A stretch of 64,000 nucleotides of DNA from Hybos culiciformis (taxonomy: Eukaryota > Arthropoda > Insecta > Diptera > Hybotidae): the NCBI GenBank assembly GCA_964007475.1, contig OZ023273.1, positions 64,986,108 through 65,050,107 of the forward strand, given 5' to 3'. Each line of letters opens with the position of its first letter. The first letter of the stretch is position 1. Positions 11,404-23,922 of this stretch are shown here, in pieces. The translations under genes and the position numbers were made by a program. The notes beneath the pieces are model-generated. The model did no database searches and was not told the origin of the DNA. It was given only the letters and a program-made list of their open reading frames with translations.

Positions 11404-13538
11404 GTATCACCTACTTAGACTAAGTACTTACCTTTTTCTTTAATTTTGATTCAAAATGTTTCCTATAACTAAGTAGGTACATATTTACTTTCCTAAGTAC
11501 TTAATATTTTTTCAGGTTTCTACTTTCGAACCAAATAGGTTTTCTCTTATATAACAAGTTTGAATTCTTAGATAAGCTCGATATGTTTTTAATATTTTTA
11601 TTGCAGACAGTATAAGTATGACATGTTTTAAATATTTATTAGAATTTTCCGGAATTTTCAATTAAAAAAATATGTATTTTATTTAGTGTAAACGGAAGAA
11701 CGGACGGATACTTTTTCAATTTTTGATCAAATTATTGACGGGCTAAATAAACAGAATAAAATTAATGGGAAAATAATTAGGATTCTTTTGTGTAGAAGAT
11801 ATTTAATTTGAAGTTATTAACCTTGTTATTTGTACTAAATTCCTAACTCTTATTGTTTACTAAATATTAGATTTAATACGAAGGTCACTCTCTTTGAATT
11901 GAACAAATAGTAAACATGAACAGATTCAAAACTAAATGTTGCAACAAAGAAATTTAATTTAAGTATTATTACACGGTGAATGTGACTTATATGGCGATGT
12001 ATTAATTTTTGTTGGAACATCTCATTTGTAGTTTTTTAAGAATATTATCATTATCAGGTTATTTCTACAAAATAAAAGTACCTAATAGCAGAAAAAAATC
12101 CAAAATATAAAGAAAGTATCTAACATTCATTATACTTAATTTACAATAAATATTATTTTGTTATAATTTTTTTTCCTTATTTTGCTGATGATTTTATTAA
12201 AATTTTGATTTCAATATTATTAGCACTATTTTATTTCATAATTTCTTTGTGTAAATTATGTATATTAGCACACTTGTTTTAAGAGTTTGCATCCTTTTTT
12301 AGGTTGATGTTGCTGCATGTTTGGGATTAAGATAAGGTTTCGTTTATCTTTTCATTCTTTTTTGTTTTTTTTTTTGTGTTTTTGTTTTTATAATATAATT
12401 ATTTGTATGTAAAAATTCCAAGAATTAAAAATTTATGAAAGAAAAATGCCGCAAAATAAACACGAAAATTTCATCAAAAAAAAGATTTTTTTTTTTAGTT
12501 TCAAGTATGAAAACTTTTTTTTGCATTTTTTTTTTTTTTTTTTTTATTTTACTTTGAAGATCAATGAATTTATATTTATGGTGATCTTTAATATCACATT
12601 TAAAGAAAAAAAAATTTGGAACAAATGGGTGCCATATCGAGTATTAAGAAAAAAAAAAGCTTATTAAATTTTTTTTATTTTTAAATTAAGAGAAATTAGA
12701 ATAAAAGTAGGTAGGTGTACTTACTTAAGATATAAAAAATTAGAAGACATTATTTAGATTTTTAGAAGATTGGATTTATTTAGAGCCTTGTATCCCATAA
12801 GCCACTGTGGTATTAACTAAATGTTCTTTAGCTTGAAGCCTGTGATAATAGAAAAAATAAAAAACAAATAGGTACTTAGGTGTAGTACACTTCCTAAGTA
12901 TTAAAACTTAACTTTAATAATTTTTAAATTTAATAATATAACGATTTAAAGGTTGTTCGCTCTTATTAATATATGTAGTTGAAAATATCAAATAAAAGCT
13001 ACAAGTATTGTTTAGTTTGCTTGGTAATCTTTAAAATCTATAAATGATTATTAAAGAATCGAAAAAAAATGTTATTATCCTGTTTGTAATTCATAATTTT
13101 TTTTTTAGTTCAAGTTCAAATGTTATTTATTTTTAAATGCTTTATAATTTAATATTATTACATATTAATAGTACAGTAATAACAACAATTTATTCATGTT
13201 TCTATTTTAACATAAGTATCGTGTTATTTTATTAACATACACTAATTCAAACTTGTTTATATAATTCACAGAACAACTTTTTTTTCAACGTAAGAATATA
13301 TAAATAAAAATATTGTGTACAAAAACATGTTGATAACAACATGTTTTATGTGTACAGTAAATGATGAAAACATTTTATCTCTAATTTAATTGTGTGGGCC
13401 TTTGTTTAAGCAAAGGGACGTAATTCTGATATTGTACGTACATATAAAAAAATATATATTTTTTTTTTAATAGTGTCAAATATATATTTTTTTTTAGTAG
13501 TGTCATGTCAATGTCAAGCGAGATATGAATATCTGTAC
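11404..13538. other. Gene-free stretch
   Basis: Simple A/T-rich sequence with long poly-T and poly-A tracts (for example 12527-12545). The short frame at 12446-12667 is low-complexity Phe/Lys sequence and is not taken as a gene. Nothing else was recognised. Confidence 0.5.
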
Positions 13539-14313
13539 TAGGGTTTCTAAATATCCGACCTATTTGATTATTCGGATATCGAATACATAAAAAATAAATT
13601 ATCCGGATAATCCGGATATCCGGATAATTAAAATAAATAATAAGAAATATCTTTTAATTTGTGGTATTTAATTCAAAATAACAAAAATAGTAACAAATAA
13701 TAGAATAGTAATAAAAGTAGAATTATTAATAAAATTAATTAATGAATAAATGAAATTATTAAATGAAATAAAGTAATAAATTAAATTATTGTTTCATTTT
13801 TAAAAATGCATAAAATTTTGCGTTTAAAGTGACGAAAATGAGTCGAGTTCTAATTTTTGGTGAGAAAACACGTGCTCCGTTGCACTAGATGTAGGTTTTA
13901 TTGTTCATAATGCGCGATATATAATACTTAAATTCTCTGTCTTTTAGCAATGTTTTTTCAGCAATGTTGTACTTTCTTCATTTTGCTTCTCAACATGGGT
14001 AATTGAAGAAATCGCATCGTCAAGTTGTTTCTGTAGTGACGATTTGTTACAAACTGCACTATTTAGACTTCCATTATCTTCACTTTCAATAGTAGTTTCT
14101 TCTATGATTGCCTCAAAGGTTACTATGTGAACAAATTTGAATGTTCTTTAAAAAAATGTATTCTTTTTTATTTAAAAAAGTAAGCTCATTTACAAAATAA
14201 AGGGTATTATAATATCCGAATAATTGCAAAAAAATATCCGGATAATCGAATAGTTAAAATGTGTCGAATAATCCGGATAGTTCGATATCCGGATATCCGG
14301 ATTAGAAACCCTA
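13539..14313 (-). mobile_element. hAT element remnant with perfect 8-bp target duplication
   Basis: Ends TAGGGTTTCTAA and TTAGAAACCCTA are inverted repeats, flanked by a perfect 8-bp repeat ATCTGTAC (13531-13538, 14314-14321), the hallmark of hAT insertion. Both subterminal regions are filled with 'atccggatatccgg' motifs, likely transposase-binding repeats. Minus-strand interior sequence retains broken transposase coding sequence. Confidence 0.85.
13795..14125 (-). pseudogene. Degenerate hAT transposase C-terminal fragment
   Basis: On the minus strand one frame gives about 58 open codons (about 14125 to 13945) rich in Glu, Ser and Thr, ending in a stop. Further on, PTSSATEHVFS is followed after a one-base frame slip by KIRTRLIFVTLNAKFYAFLK. 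This order (P-x-SS/SA-x-E-x-VFS, then K-R-x-RL...LN...FL) is the hAT dimerisation region near the transposase C-terminus. Stops and frame changes show it is dead. Confidence 0.6.
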
Positions 14314-14489
14314 ATCTGTACTAATAAATAAATATAATAATAACATAATTTTTTAGAAGAATTAGTTAGACATAGTTACACTTACTTAAATGAAAAAAAA
14401 GAAGTTTTTGAAGGCAAATAAAAACATTTTAGCTTTTAGTTTTATTTATTTTGGTAAATCTATATTAACAAAAATTATCATTTAATCGT

Positions 14490-15155
14490 CTTCTTCTTTT
14501 TCTAATAAATAAAAATGAAAATTCTCTGTTTCTCTGTCCTCTGTCCCCAATCACGCCTAAACCGCTGGACCGATTTGGCTGAAATTTTGAACTTAAGTAG
14601 CATTGGGACCCGAGATGGTTGCAGGATACTAGAAATTTTGATCCGAGGCCCCGACCAGGGGGCTACCTCAGAAGCCTGTTTTGCAATTTAGGTACATTCC
14701 GATAAAATGTTGTAGCATTGGACCCGAAAAGCCTATTTAAAAAGCTGGATGTTGAAAGGCTCCCAATCGTTGTCCCAGGGCTCAATTGTTAATTGTCAAT
14801 TGTTGGCTATATAACAAATTTCGAAATTTTGAAAATAAGGAGTCTAGAGACCCGAGATGGTTATAGGGTACTAGAAATTTTGATCCGAGGTCCCGAGCCC
14901 GACGGGAGAATACTTTAGAAGCCGGTTTTGAAATTTAGTTATATTCCGATAAAATGTTATAGCGTTGGATCCGAATCGACTATTTAGAAGACTGGATGTG
15001 TTAAGGCACCCATCCGAGGTTTTCGGTTTCCGGGGACGGGGCTATGTAGCAAATTTAGAAATTCCAATTTTTTTTAGTGCACAAAATCTGGATTAAATTG
15101 TTTTGATATTAATATAAGTTCGGTGCTACCGTGCGAAGCCGGGTATTTCTACTAG
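14490..15155 (+). mobile_element. Helitron-like non-autonomous element
   Basis: The 5' part 'tctaataaataaaaatgaaaa' followed by 'cgctggaccgatttggctgaa' and the 3' end 'ccgtgcgaagccgggta' ... CTAG (15152-15155) match the layout of insect non-autonomous Helitrons, with a small CGGT-GCT-ACCG hairpin just before the 3' end. Internally, a module ('gacccgagatggtt...tactagaaattttgatccgagg') occurs twice, at about 14608-14750 and 14850-15000. No helicase remains. Confidence 0.65.
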
Positions 15156-15349
15156 TTTTCTAATAAAAAGAAAAAACAATTTAGGTATTTACTAAAAAAG
15201 AAAAAATTCGTTCTAAAAATTTTAATGAATGTTCTTAATAGAATATCTATCTTTTTAAATATATAGTTTGTTTTCGATCAGAAATGAAAAAAACTAGGTA
15301 GGTATTTATTTATAATTTATATGTTTCTTTTTTCTGTCTGTTCGATCTT

Positions 15350-15690
15350 GGCGTGAGATCGGTTCCCGGAGTTAGAAGCTGTCAATCCGTCAAAAGTCGA
15401 AATTATTTTCATATAGAATTTTATATAATTTTAATTTTTTTTTAAAAGTGGGTACAAAAATGTCGATTAAAAAAATTTAAATAAATTGGTTAGCCCCCGA
15501 TTGTGTCCAAAGATTCGGACTAGGGCTTGAAAATACATTTCCGTGAAAATTAGTATACTTATTGAAGGAATCTAAAAAAATAGTTAGCACCGACTCTGAC
15601 TAATAATTCGAATTGGGGGCTGAAAACGGATTTGGGTTGAAATTCGTATAAACAGAGAGCTATCATAGAAATATTTCAAACAAATTTTTC
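15350..15690 (+). repeat. Diverged tandem repeat, about 120-bp period
   Basis: Two diverged copies can be aligned by eye: 'gttagcccccgattgtg...gattcggactagggcttgaaaa...' and 'gttagcaccgactctg...aattcgaattgggggctgaaaa...', each ending 'gtgaaaattagtata' or similar. The 'aattcgaattgggg' string recurs inverted near 19290, suggesting a dispersed repeat family. Confidence 0.5.
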
Positions 15691-15954
15691 GGTAAACGTT
15701 TTAAATCGAAGTGTTGAAAATTGATTACATAATTAGTTAAGATGTCCTATTCCAAATTTTTTTTTCTTGAATAGATATTCTTTTGAAGCAATAGAATGGC
15801 CTAAAAGATTTTTAACTAACTAATTAACATATAATCTCGTAATTAACATATAATCTTTTATTTAAATGAACTATAGTAAAATAAAATTACTTACTTAATA
15901 CTTAGCTTAATACAGACAAATATAATATACACCGACGAATAAGTTAATAAATTT

Positions 15955-16090
15955 TTTTAGATCCTTTATATTAACTTGGAAGCGTTGATTGATTGATTGC
16001 TTGGCCCGGCATTTAAGAAGTGAAAATTAAACCACTTCTCCATTCGATCGAGATGAAATTTTGCACAGCGACTCCTACTCGGTGACAGTG
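15955..16090 (+). repeat. Dispersed repeat, copy 1 (pair with 52195-52345)
   Basis: 'atcctttatattaacttgg', 'gcgttgattgattgattg', 'tttaagaagtgaaaattaa', 'cgatcgagatgaaattttgc' occur in the same order at 52200-52310 with small differences. It probably is the 5' part of a Helitron-like element. Confidence 0.7.
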
Positions 16091-17297
16091 CATTTATATT
16101 AAGATAAGATACAAGCTTAATGCAAGCTGACTTAATTTCATTACAATTTTTTGTAATACATAAGTATCATTTATCTTAAAAATATATTCAAATATTTTAA
16201 TATGAATCATTTTGACAAATAATAATAGGACTTACCTAACTAAAATCACATAAATTAGACACAACAAACCACATTCAAGACACTACAAACCACATCCTAG
16301 ACAGTCATACTATTTAGTCTCCTAAACTTTGACTTTAATATCAATTTAGTATCCGTGATTTCAAAAATAACTGAAACCTTATTTGCCTCAGATAACATTC
16401 TTTCGATTTTTGCCATATACTGTACTGTGCCTTTCCACCCAGAACATTTGGCTATTTCTAAGTGGTCTCGATGGTTCTAATCTTTTAAGAAGAAGCAATA
16501 AATTAGTAAACCAAAGTTTGTTTTTTACTGGGTTTGAATTCATCAGAGAATTCATATCACACTGTTCTTTTTCTTATACAATAAACTTCAGGATTATATA
16601 ATGCAGCTTCAGAATCTCAAAGGCTCGTTTTGCTCTTATTTTTTTTTATCTATTATATTATATTTACCTAAATACTTTCAACTTTATTTGACTTTTATAT
16701 ATCAAATTATATTAATTTTTATTTTATTTTTTTTCAGATGTTGAAATGTTTTATGAAATATATCCAGAAAAATGGAATTATCGTGACAACGAAATTAAAA
16801 ATAAATAGAATATTATTTCAAGAGAAATAATTCTATTATTATAAAATGGACTTGATAATTAAAAGAACTTTTTTATTCACAAAAAAATAATACCATTTAA
16901 AAGTTTCATCAATAACACTTTTCATAATAAGTAAATAAGTTAAAAAAAAATAAAAAATCAAAATAAAATAGCATAAATTTTTATTTGTTAAATCATTACT
17001 TATATTAAACCAAGTTTTTTAATCTCACTTCGTTAAAACTTTATTAAAAATAATTTTCAATTTTTTTAAGAGAATTTTCTCATTTTTCTTTATACGTACA
17101 ATTAAATTGAAATTTGTTAATTTTTATTCCAAATAAAAAAATTAAAGTTATAATTGTTAATTTTATTAATAAACTAAAAATCAACAAATTATTGGCCTCT
17201 AATCAAAATTTATACGAAATAAAATTTGTTTTTGAGTTTTTCTAATGGTAAGTACCAAGACAAATAATTTATTTTTTTTTTATATATAGTAACACTA
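16091..17297. other. Gene-free stretch
   Basis: The 72-codon frame at 16383-16601 has no recognisable domain and no convincing splice context. Otherwise A+T-rich filler. Confidence 0.45.
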
Positions 17298-17588
17298 TAG
17301 TCGAAGCTCGTTTATGCAACTCGCCCCGTTCTAACACAATACACGAAAATTTAACCTGATCAAAATTATCAGGCTCAGCAAAAAAAAAACAAAGTATTAG
17401 GCTTACCTTTGCTTTTATTTTATAAAAATTTTTTATTATAATTTTATGGACATCCCGGAAGGATAAATTAACATTAATACAAAAACACGGACAAATCATG
17501 GAGTGAGCATGAACTTAAAATTCTCGTAAGTAATAAAGTAATTGCTTTGCCGAAAGTCCGGCTCTCTCGGATAAACGAGTTTCGATTA
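17298..17588. mobile_element. pogo/Tigger-like MITE
   Basis: Inverted ends TAGTCGAAGCTCGTTTA and TAAACGAGTTTCGATTA, flanked by TA dinucleotides as expected for Tc1/mariner insertion. Subterminal 'ccggctctctcggataaacg' is typical of Tigger-type ends. The minus-strand frame inside (17269-17499) is not a recognisable protein. Confidence 0.65.
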
Positions 17589-19200
17589 TAGATATAGGTA
17601 TTTATTATAAATATTGTCATGAAATATATTTTCAATTAACAGATTTTTTATCGCAATTTCCCGCTGTACTTAATATAAGTATAAATAATAAAATTAACGT
17701 TGTTTTTAACAAATATTGTTTTAGAATACCTTGGAATATTAATTTAATAATTAGTTGTGTAAGATAATTATATTTTTAGTTCTTGTAGAAACACCGTCAA
17801 ATGTAAATATTTTAAAAATTATCGAAAAGTATTCTTAAAGATGTCGAAAATGTTGAATTTTTGCATGTTGTTGAGCATCAAATTTGTCAATGTTATCACT
17901 ATTTGTTATTAATATTCTGTGGGATGATCGAAAGTTTCAGAATTCTTAGATATTTGAAAAGGATATTGTGCTTTTTAACTTTCGAGAGAAAATTATAACG
18001 TATTTATGTGTTGGTTTGTGTTCTATATTTAGTGACTTAAAATTTCAACATTTAAATTGAATCAAAAATAAATTTTAGAAATTGGAAAAAAAAGGTTTTT
18101 TAGTTTTTAAGATTAATTTTGTTACATTAATGTTGTAAGTAAAATAAGTACAAATGACATTTATTTCACGTTGTAATTAAAATAAATACAAATAACATAA
18201 CTGCCAAATAAATTCAGTAGGTAATAATTCATATATTGATAGAATTAAATAAAATCGCTTTGGAAACTTATCTTAGTACTAACAGCCGTTTTAGTATTTC
18301 AAAAAAAGAATTTTTTTAATTAAAAGGTAATAATTGAGTTTGTACTATTTATTTTTAAGCCTATTTGAAGACTATCTACATTTTTTAGGGGAATTTGTGA
18401 AAACTAATGATATGAATTTAAACTTTCTTTATTTCTACAGCCGCCCAGAATAAAAAAGAACAAGAAGGGAAAATAGTTATTTGAGGAAATTTTAAAAAGT
18501 AATTAATTGAATTAATTCAGACATCGTAGATTTATTAAATTTCAAATTCGGTATAAATAAAAGCAGCTGTTGGTATTAACTCATAGGTATATATTAAATT
18601 TCAAGTTCAAGGACTTTACTAGAAAAATTTGTTTGAAAAACGCAGAATTTCATAATTTTTTATTAATAAATAAATAATACAAAAAAAAAGAACAAAAAAT
18701 TGATATCTAACAAAAGAACAATAACCAAAATAGTTTTGCAATAATTCAGATTTTTATTTTCCTGTGCACTGAAACGAATGATCCTTTTTCAATTCTTTTT
18801 GAATGAAATCAAAAAAGGATGTATTCCAATTTTTTTCATGTTATTATATCATATTTGTTTTATTATGGAATACAAAAATATGTCTATTTTCTTATTATGA
18901 TTGAATATTAATAGTGGAAAGAAAAAAATTATGGTACTAAAAAACTTCAGTCTTTCTATGATTTGAAGTAAAAAGAATAGTTAGTTATTCGCAGTTTTTA
19001 TATTAATTCAAGCGCAAATTAAATCACATTTCATCTGCATTTAAAATAAAAATAAAAATTTCCATAGTGTTGATTCTCCAGTAGTTGGTTTCGCTCCTTC
19101 TACTGATACTGGTTTAGTAATAAACATAAGTCATAAACCTTTATGTAAACAGATTGTCATGTGCTTATTATTATTAGCATGGATCATGCACTCCATAATC
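17589..19200. other. Gene-free stretch
   Basis: A+T-rich sequence without a recognisable gene, RNA or mobile element. Confidence 0.45.
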
Positions 19201-19209
19201 CTTGGTCAC

Positions 19210-19960
19210 AAACGGGTGGTAAATTTTTTTTACGTTCCGTCAATCGTCTTGTCATACACCAATTTTCATGGTAATCCATTTTCAAACCCCAATCCGAATT
19301 CATAAACATATTTGTGGGTATTTTACAACGTTTTTATCAAATCACTTTCTTGTCTGTTTGTATGTCCAGGAAATTTTGTGATCAAATTTAAGACCACTTT
19401 CCGACAAGCTACAGCTCCGAAATTTTGAATATAGCTCTGAACCCGATGACAATACAATATTCTACCAATTTAATCATGATTTGAAAAGTTTCTCGTCTGT
19501 TTGTCTGCCCGCGAAATTTTGCAATCAAATTTTCACAACCAAAAGTTTGTCCGATTTCATTCAAATTTAGTACATAAAAAGAAGAAATGATTAAACACAC
19601 GAATTTTGTAACAACAAATTTATTGGCCTCCTACCCAGCGACCTTCCTTGGGAAGGACTTCAAAAATTCGTCCGATTTCTTTCAAATTTGGTACATAAAA
19701 AGAGGACATATTAGATACACAAATTTCGTAACAAAAAATTTATTGGCCTCCTACCCGGCGATCTCCTATGGGGAGGACTTCAAAAGTACGTTCGATTTTA
19801 TTCAAATTTGGTACATAAAAAGAAGAAATGATTAAACACACAAATTTTGTAACAAAAAATTTATTGGCCTCCTCTACCTTGCTTGGGGAGGACTTCCGAT
19901 TTTATTAAATTTTTGTACATACAAAGAAGACATAATAAAACACACAAATTGCGACCTCTC
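19210..19960 (+). repeat. 120/121-bp tandem repeat, about four copies
   Basis: The unit begins 'gtccgatttcattcaaattt' and includes 'ttattggcctcctaccc' and 'ggaggacttcaaaa'; successive starts at 19549, 19670 and 19790 give periods of 121 and 120 bp, with a shortened fourth copy to about 19960. Earlier sequence (19210-19540) holds looser related strings. The 82-codon frame at 19587-19835 simply reads through the repeat because its period is a near multiple of three. Confidence 0.8.
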
Positions 19961-20160
19961 CTGGGGACCTACACGTGATAGACCTGACATTCCATAAAAA
20001 AAAATTTGGAAACCAAGCAGGTTCTGGCATTATTATGTATTTAAAATTGTTGAAATAAAATGGTTAAACGTATAACATTTCTTTTATATTGTTGTATTTG
20101 TTTCAAAAATAATTTTGAAAATCAAATTTTATACGAAACTAAAAAGTAGAAAATAAATAT

Positions 20161-20569
20161 TAAATCATAAAAAATACATTTTATAAAAAACAAGGTTTTT
20201 TTGCGCACTAAAAAGTATAAAATAATGTTACTATGAGTTTCATTTTGGTAACAGACTTTATAACTTTTCTCCGGCTCATTCAGAGGATTGTGGACACACA
20301 TACTTGAAACTTATTACAACAGTATAACTACAAACGTGGGGCGCATTTTTACAATACATTTATAGTATCACCTCAAAAATGTGCCCCACGTTTCTAGTTA
20401 TAGACTGTTGTAATCAGTTTCAAGTATGTGTGTCCACAATCCTCTGAATGAGCCGGAGAAAAGTTATAAAGTCTGTTACCAAAATGAAACTCATAGTAAA
20501 ATTATTTTATACTTTTTAGTGCGCAAGAAAAACGTTGTTTTTTATAAAATGTATTTTTTATGATTTAAT
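20161..20569. repeat. 409-bp long inverted repeat (foldback, about 190-bp arms)
   Basis: The left arm (about 20161-20346) and right arm (about 20374-20569) are near-perfect reverse complements, including 'ctccggctcattcagaggat', 'gtggacacacatacttgaaa' and 'aacgtggggcgcatttt'. Only about 25 bp lie between them. A transcript would form a long double-stranded hairpin. No target-site duplication is clear, so it may be a foldback MITE or a hairpin-RNA locus. Confidence 0.9.
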
Positions 20570-21142
20570 TTTTTCAATATTCCTATTCTATTTTTTTTTT
20601 TATATTTTGGTTTAATAAATTGATTAAATAATTCTTAAATTTATTCTTTGTATCAAATTTCAAAATTAAAACTTTCAAATTTATTTAGTTTAAGTAACTA
20701 TATATATGTTTTATTTATCAAATCCTATTTAACTTGAATTTTTTATTGAATACAATTATTTTAAGTTTTCATATTTCTTATACGTGATGAAGTAGAAATG
20801 TATTATACTCAATTGGATTAAATAATTCGTGCGCAAAAAATGAAATTCATAAATATGTTTTTGGTATAAAAAAAAAAAGTATTTTTTTGAGAAAATTAAA
20901 TTTGGGCCGAAATATTTTTTCGTGTATTTCTATTAAGCGAAACATTGAATAGAAATATTAAATAATGATTCTTTTAAAGCTACTTTATTCTTATTTTTTG
21001 ATTTTGCAAAGTTAGTTTATTACAATCTAATCTCTTATCTGAATGTAACTAATAAACAGATATAAAACATTTGTGAAATTTTAGCTGTTGAGAAATATAA
21101 TTAAATTTTTATAATATTTATATTTTATATAAACCTACATTA

Positions 21143-21536
21143 TACCTTGTTCGCACTTCAATATTTTTCCGGATATTACGATTTTTCCGGAAACTTTGTG
21201 GATATTATCATACAAAAATTTTTTCCGGATATTTTAATTTCCAGTTCTTTTTTCCACTTAGCTAGTTCCTTTTAGCTACTTTTTGCTAGTTTTGGTACGG
21301 TTGGCACCGTTTATTTTGTGTCAAAATGTCAAAAAAATGAAAAAAAAGAAAAAAAAGTGAAATTTAATTTTAAAATTTTAAATTTTTATATAGTAACAGA
21401 AAGTTGTTTGCTTTTTTTATTTATGTTTTTTCTAGAATTGTCAAATTTTTTCCACTTCTCAAGTGCGAACGGTAGTTTCAGAAAGTGGAAATTTCCACTT
21501 ATTTATCCGGATAAATGTTGAAGTGCGAACAAGGTA
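21143..21536. mobile_element. PIF/Harbinger-like MITE, TTA duplication
   Basis: Ends TACCTTGTTCGCACTTCAA and TTGAAGTGCGAACAAGGTA are inverted repeats, flanked by TTA on both sides (21140-21142, 21537-21539). The 3-bp TTA duplication is typical of PIF/Harbinger. The frame at 21318-21521 inside is not a gene. Confidence 0.75.
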
Positions 21537-21539
21537 TTA

Positions 21540-23547
21540 CTTATTATAAATTAAAATTACGAATTACGAATAGAAATATAATATTTAAAATCTTACATAA
21601 GTAAGTACTTACATACATTAAAAATTACGAGATAAATTATGAAATCAGTTTTTTAAAGTGACCTTGTCCATCCTTTACCTTTTTTCTTGCATTGCAGTTG
21701 TACTATCTACATCCATAATCCTATTTAAATGATTAAAACTATTTTTTTTCATCGCAAATTATGAATAGAATAGTTTCTTGTGGAAAATTAAGGTTTTTTT
21801 TCAATAAAGTTCAAATTCAAGACTTTCAATAACCTTGATTATTTGAATTTGTCGTTCATTATTATACTTAATATGACTTAATTGTCTTTTTTCTTTGATG
21901 TTAATTTATAAAACTTTTTAACGTCTCCTTTAATAATATTACCTCTTGTTATTATTCAGTAACAATAGTAATTTTTCTTTTCGTTTCGAGTCACGGAAAC
22001 TAGAATTAATTGTCAGTTACTTACTAGGATTACAAAATTTAATGCGAATAGTTTTATTCGAAGCGTTTTTAGTCCAACAAATGAAATAAAAAAAAAAAAG
22101 TTGGCAAATAATCTTACTTTTAGAGAATTTTGCGATGAAACATTGACATTGATGACATGATTGAATACAATGAAGAATTTCATTGTCTTCAAAAAATAAA
22201 ATCTGACTTCATTGAGTAAGGGGACGAGCCAAGCTACAAAAATCTGTTAAACTTTTTCAAATAGGACGTCTATTTACTGAAAATTCAGAGCAAACATCAA
22301 AAAAAATGATGTAGTGTCACGAAGAAACAGAGCCATATTTCTATTAAATCCTACATAACTATACTGTGGATAATTTTAAGTTCCTTACTAAATTTGTTCA
22401 CTTCAATTTAAATCTAAGAACCAAAATTTGTTTGCGCAATTTTTAATGAAGATAATATCGACTACGTTTTTGAAATTCCACAACAAGAAATTTTAGGTTC
22501 ATTAAATCGAGTATATATACTGGTTAATAATTTATGCCCACTTATTTTGAATAACAAGTTTTTAACAAACTTCAGTAATATAGAATGAAAAAAGTTTTAG
22601 CTTTTGATTAATAACTCTGCTCTTCGGTTTTCAATCTATAAAAATTTATAAAATAATGAAAACTCTAGCTCCGAAATTAATTTTTATTTAGTTATAAGTA
22701 TTTTAAATCTCGAAAAATTCCTAAAACAATTTCTGCACAAAATAGATGAGTTTTGGGCAAAAGAAAAAAAAGTTAAGTTAAATAACTATGATTTAATACT
22801 TTTATAATATTTTTGCAAATTGAATACTGTAAAAATATCAATAAAATCAGAAAAATTAAAATTTTTTTCAACCACCTCAATCATATTTCATATAGAAAAA
22901 TTCAATTGATTTCTATAAATTTTCCTACAGGCACTCTGTATATTATATAGGTAGACGGAAATTTTTATATAAACCAATACTACGATGGAACATTGTATAA
23001 TAATAATAACTTGTGTATGAAATCAACTAGTCTCATTTGTGAATTTTACCCACTTTTATATAAGTTTATTTTATTATATATTTTTTTTTATATCCTTCAG
23101 GCGGAATTTTCATTCCCCTTTGCAAGCATTAAAAAAAAAAATTGTTTTTAACAAAAGAATAATGCTGACAACAAAACCAGAAATTTTTCATATAAGTACA
23201 TATCTATATGTTATAAATTTTTTTTTGTATGTCAAAAAGAAGAAACCATTTTTATTACAAACGTATGTACCTACATAAGTGTACAAAAATTCATTCATAA
23301 TATATTTAAATTGAAATCTCAGACTTTCAAGTGGATAACTTTTCAAACAAGAAGATCAACAAAAAAAATTTTCATTAATTATATTTATATTAAGTATACA
23401 TATGTGTATCGTATTTAGTATGTATTGTAGACGAATATATAATGTATTGAGTAGTACGTTTAATTAGGCATTGGAGTTAATGAAAATTTCAAAAATTTTA
23501 AAATTACTTACAACTTTAAGTTCTTTTTTTTTTTGCAAATTTTAAAT
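21540..23547. other. Gene-free stretch
   Basis: No recognisable gene or element. Frames at 23039-23278 are low-complexity. Confidence 0.45.
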
Positions 23548-23899
23548 CAGAGTAGGCATTTCGTCCACTTTTTTTTCTGGGGCGCTGGAAAAATAGAACA
23601 AAATGGACGAAAAGGACGAAATATCAACGAAAATTATAAAATTTGCTTATTACAAATAATAATATCTCAAACATTTTGTTTTGTTGGATTCATAACCAAA
23701 GTTAGAAGACAATATATTAATTTCTTCTCGCAAAACCAAAATATTTTTTTAATTAAGTTATTTTTTTTCGAATACTTTGTTGTGCTTTTTAATTTTGTTC
23801 AGTTTTGTCCATTTTTCCAGTACATGTATTTCTTCCGGGACGGAAAAAACTGGAAAAACCGGGTGGTTTTTCCATCCTGGACGGTGAATGCCAACCCTG
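23548..23899. mobile_element. Probable hAT-like MITE
   Basis: The ends CAGAGTAGGCATTTCGTCCA and the reverse complement of the right end, CAGGGTTGGCATTCACCGTCC, are imperfect inverted repeats. The flanking octamers TTTTAAAT and TTATTAAT match at six of eight positions, compatible with an aged 8-bp hAT duplication. The 129-codon frame here is internal to the element and unrecognised. Confidence 0.45.
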
Positions 23900-23922
23900 T
23901 TATTAATATAAAAGTATATTAA

